A stretch of DNA of 64,000 nucleotides, taken from contig NW_019775791.1 in NCBI RefSeq assembly GCF_001039355.2, forward strand, positions 62,001 to 126,000, written 5' to 3'. The position numbers were made by a program, and so were the translations under genes. Numbering within the stretch: position 1 is the stretch's first letter; every line of letters starts with the position of its first letter. Under the pieces are notes generated by a model. That model was not told the DNA's origin. It did no database searches and worked only from the letters and a program-made list of their open reading frames with translations. Of the stretch, positions 61,669-64,000 are shown piece by piece. Source of the stretch: Lingula anatina. Lineage: Eukaryota; Brachiopoda; Lingulata; Lingulida; Lingulidae.

Positions 61669-62934
61669 CATGGTTGATCAACCTTTTGCTAACGTATCTA
61701 CTCTCAGGTGGACATTTATTGTTGCTCCACACTGATGTGTTTTGCCTATAAATGCAAGCAACACTAGGAGGCTGTTCAGATGCTACTGAGAGTTAGATGA
61801 ATCATTTCAAGTCTAGTCTACACATATTAGAGTGACCACATTAATGCAGATGCAACATTTGTCATTCAAAATATTTTTAGAACTCACCAAATACAAAATG
61901 AAATTTCAAAAAATTATAAAGTATGTATATTCAGGGTGTGGGTCTTGTGGAAAACCCTGTATTCTTTGATTGACATTCCATTTGTTTTGAAGAATTATGA
62001 AGTGAAATGAAAGTATCATTTTTGGCCATTTTATTATTTTCCTGAATATGTACACACGTCATTACTTTGGATCAATCACATACCATCCTGGTGCTATGAT
62101 TTATGTGAGCATCTTGCTACTAAGACAAAGGCAAATGCTATAAAATATTTCTATATCATTCCAGCCATTTTATTTTTAAAGGAATACAACTCGTGATATG
62201 TCCTTACCGTCAATATTTATTATGGCTTTAGGCAATCAAACTGTTTTAATTAGTCAGGGTCACATTTTGATATTGAAATGTGCAATTTGTATGTTTAAAT
62301 GGATCAAGGGATGGCACCCAAAGTTACTGTGGTAAACATAAGACATGCATTTATTTTATTGAATATGTACAAACAGATATTAGTCTTTATATTTTAAGTC
62401 TGTATCTTTATTTCTTGACTTTTTGTGTTTGCTGTGCATTTTAGATTCTGTTCACCTCCGTCCAGAGCATTTTATTTTCTTTTTGAACAGTTATGAATGT
62501 GTGTATTGTTATTAGTAAGTATAAAAGTCACTGATATCCTATTAAATGGGTTGTGTAAAAGCATTTTTGTAATGGAGAAAGGAGGCAAATAAAGACTGTC
62601 TATGATATGAATAGTTTTTAACCGTTTGAAGGTTCTTTACATTGGACATTAGGGGAAAGTGTCACCTTCACAATGAAATGTTTGCTTTTGCTTTATCCAC
62701 CATGACTTATATTATGTAAAATTTGTGTCTGATAAAGATATATATAAATTTGCAGATTCAATTTTTTTTTAAATTATGGTTGCCAGCAATTAAAGTGATT
62801 AAAAAAGTAATTAGATTGCCTAAAATAACTATTTTATGCGTGATCTCACTAAAAGTTTTTGTTACCAATATATATATATATGTATATTGTTTATATTTTG
62901 TTTCCCAGCCATGCGTGATCTGGAGCTGATGTAG
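55519..62934 (+). CDS. CFAP36: Cilia- and flagella-associated protein 36
   Basis: CFAP36 (CCDC104, a BART-domain protein related to ARL2BP) binds ARL3-GTP and localises to cilia. Coding exons: 55519-55615, 56959-57023, 58051-58161, 58801-58988, 59386-59512, 59704-59901, 60307-60396, 60783-61065 and 62909-62934, giving 394 aa. The BART region covers about residues 1-130: WILDELICYLGSPLFQVPVI, YRQCFRDFKQL, IDVLLDGFREDVGLTQSDI, then LAVEDYKFFVKMMTKKNIELQ. A charged helix follows, then a Pro/Ala-rich linker (about 216-262), then a coiled C-terminal helix (LSPDELKKRQEFLKAQRDQL and KQLEMRKAIAARLRQEVV). The intron after exon 5 has a GC-AG donor. If the last intron is not spliced, translation stops at 61079 with GKKT (390 aa). 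Both ends have their own poly(A) signal. The start ATG sits inside a TISU-like element. Confidence 0.92.
58331..58685. mobile_element. MITE-like element, family B, copy 2
   Basis: Inverted ends TTAAAGAGATAACAAC and GTTATCCCTTTAA bound a 355-bp element in CFAP36 intron 3. It is inverted relative to the copy at 20263-20606. The left 130 bases align well with that copy; the middle is more divergent and contains a T run. Confidence 0.75.
59997..60247. repeat. Four-copy 62-bp tandem repeat with AATAAA in each unit
   Basis: Units start TAAATAAAGTTTTAGATGC at 59997, 60059, 60121 and 60184 (period 62-63) and are nearly identical, so the array is young. It fills most of the CFAP36 intron 59902-60306. 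Each unit carries an AATAAA hexamer and a T-rich tract. Confidence 0.95.
61594..61665. repeat. (TA)n microsatellite
   Basis: An uninterrupted AT dinucleotide run of about 72 bases, in the last intron or 3' UTR of CFAP36. Confidence 0.95.
62588..62593 (+). terminator. Candidate proximal poly(A) signal of CFAP36
   Basis: AATAAA before the terminal exon at 62909. It would end the unspliced form that stops at 61079. Confidence 0.45.
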
Positions 62935-63791
62935 GTAAAACAAAGAAGCAGAGAGAAGGATCACATTTAAATTACATCATACCTTTGTGTTAATGTTGTC
63001 TTGGTAACAGGTTGTATTACCTTTCAACTATTAGTAGACTCTACTTCTAGAAATAGCTGTTGTGTTGTGTGAATTGATTTTTGTTGAACAGAATATAGAA
63101 CAATAGACTGCTTTTTTTGTCAGATCAACCCGACTACCACCAGTAGTCTAAGATGTGTGGACAATGCTAAATGGAAAGTTAAGTGTGTGAATTTAATCAC
63201 TGCTGTTTGCATTCTTGAGCTATTTTTGTGGCCAACAACATTGACATATGAGCTCAATGTAATAGCCTGCCTTGTGTATTTACCCAGGATATAGTTTCAT
63301 TGTGTGACTTCATCACAGTGTTCAATTTCTATTTATACTATACCCAAGGATAAGAAAAAAGATAAATCTCTCCAGCAAGATAATTCTGTAGCATCCATAT
63401 CAATCATCAGATGTTCCCATTAGCATCATTTCTGTAATTGCCTGGAAAGTCTTTATCAAATAGCACTTTGATCATTTGATCAATTACAATAGGAAATCAA
63501 AATTATTTATGAGAACTTTGTTGGAAACATATTTGTTCAAAAATGGACACAAGGTTTTTTTTTTCTGAAGTTACGCAGTTTCATTGAGTCTGACCAGGTA
63601 TTTACCAATATTTCAGCTTTATTTTCCTTTTTTGCAAAAATGAGTTGTAACTAAATGCAGGCACTGGGTTGTACAAGTTCATAAGCTTTGGAAGGCTTTA
63701 ATTCTTTTTAAATTATATTTTGGTATAACATTTCACACAGTTTGACTTTACAAGCAGGTTTTTCAAATTGATTCGATTTTTGTAGGAGTAA

Positions 63792-63797
63792 AATAAA
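63792..63797 (+). terminator. Candidate distal poly(A) signal of CFAP36
   Basis: AATAAA about 860 bases after the TAG at 62934. It fits the spliced form. The rest of the window to 64000 shows no other feature. Confidence 0.4.
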
Positions 63798-64000
63798 GTA
63801 TGCAAAGATAAATTGGGACCAAAATTATTATAGATACTATAACATTCCAGTTGACTTTTATTAAGGAAACCAGTTTCGGAAATTTGTATTTACTTACAAG
63901 CAGTTGAAAATATCTGGTAGTGCAATCAGTAGTTTAGAAAATCATTTTTCACATCCAAAATTTTGGTTCATTCTTTTAAACAGTTTGACCCATCAATAAG

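Noticed and set aside
1-64000. tRNA, rRNA, CRISPR, prokaryotic operon or viral genes
   Set aside because: No cloverleaf, rRNA block, repeat-spacer array, ribosome-binding-site pattern, reverse transcriptase or transposase frame was recognised by eye. Software searches (tRNAscan-SE, Rfam, RepeatMasker) would be decisive.

Overview
This is a stretch of an animal (metazoan) nuclear genome. It is AT-rich and gene-sparse, and every gene is split by GT-AG introns. Eight protein-coding genes can be read exon by exon from splice sites, frame continuity and family motifs: a presenilin (3' part cut off by the window edge), an SLC16/monocarboxylate-transporter-like MFS carrier, a Spinster-like MFS carrier, MGME1, SNX5/SNX6, a long coiled-coil protein (probably CCDC175-like), PIGH and CFAP36. 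A decayed tandem repeat at 52771-53060 resembles a family I associate with mollusc, especially bivalve, genomes. I therefore suggest a mollusc or other lophotrochozoan, but the species cannot be named from sequence alone.

Layout: 458-3525 (minus) presenilin, with a 5' UTR exon and promoter at about 4363-4460. 4461-9106 is intergenic, with a 242-N assembly gap. 9107-19070 (plus) is the SLC16-like gene, with a 5.4 kb first intron. 19071-24378 is intergenic and carries two inverted-repeat elements. 24379-30715 (plus) is the Spinster-like gene. 32895-35644 (minus) is MGME1, head-to-head with SNX5/6 at 36965-41181 (plus). 42386-52059 (minus) is the 24-exon coiled-coil gene, tail-to-tail with SNX5/6. 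53377-55059 (minus) is PIGH, head-to-head with CFAP36 at 55519-62934 (plus).

The genes do not form a pathway. They are typical housekeeping, membrane-traffic and ciliary genes. What links them is arrangement: two bidirectional promoters (MGME1/SNX and PIGH/CFAP36) and two convergent pairs. The MGME1/SNX5 head-to-head pair is, to my knowledge, also present in human, which would make it very old.

I found no previously undescribed molecular system. The most notable observations are the conserved MGME1/SNX pair, a GC-AG intron and two competing 3' ends in CFAP36, TISU-like start elements at the PIGH/CFAP36 promoter, a 122-bp foldback element with a perfect 10-bp target duplication, and two families of non-autonomous inverted-repeat elements each present twice.
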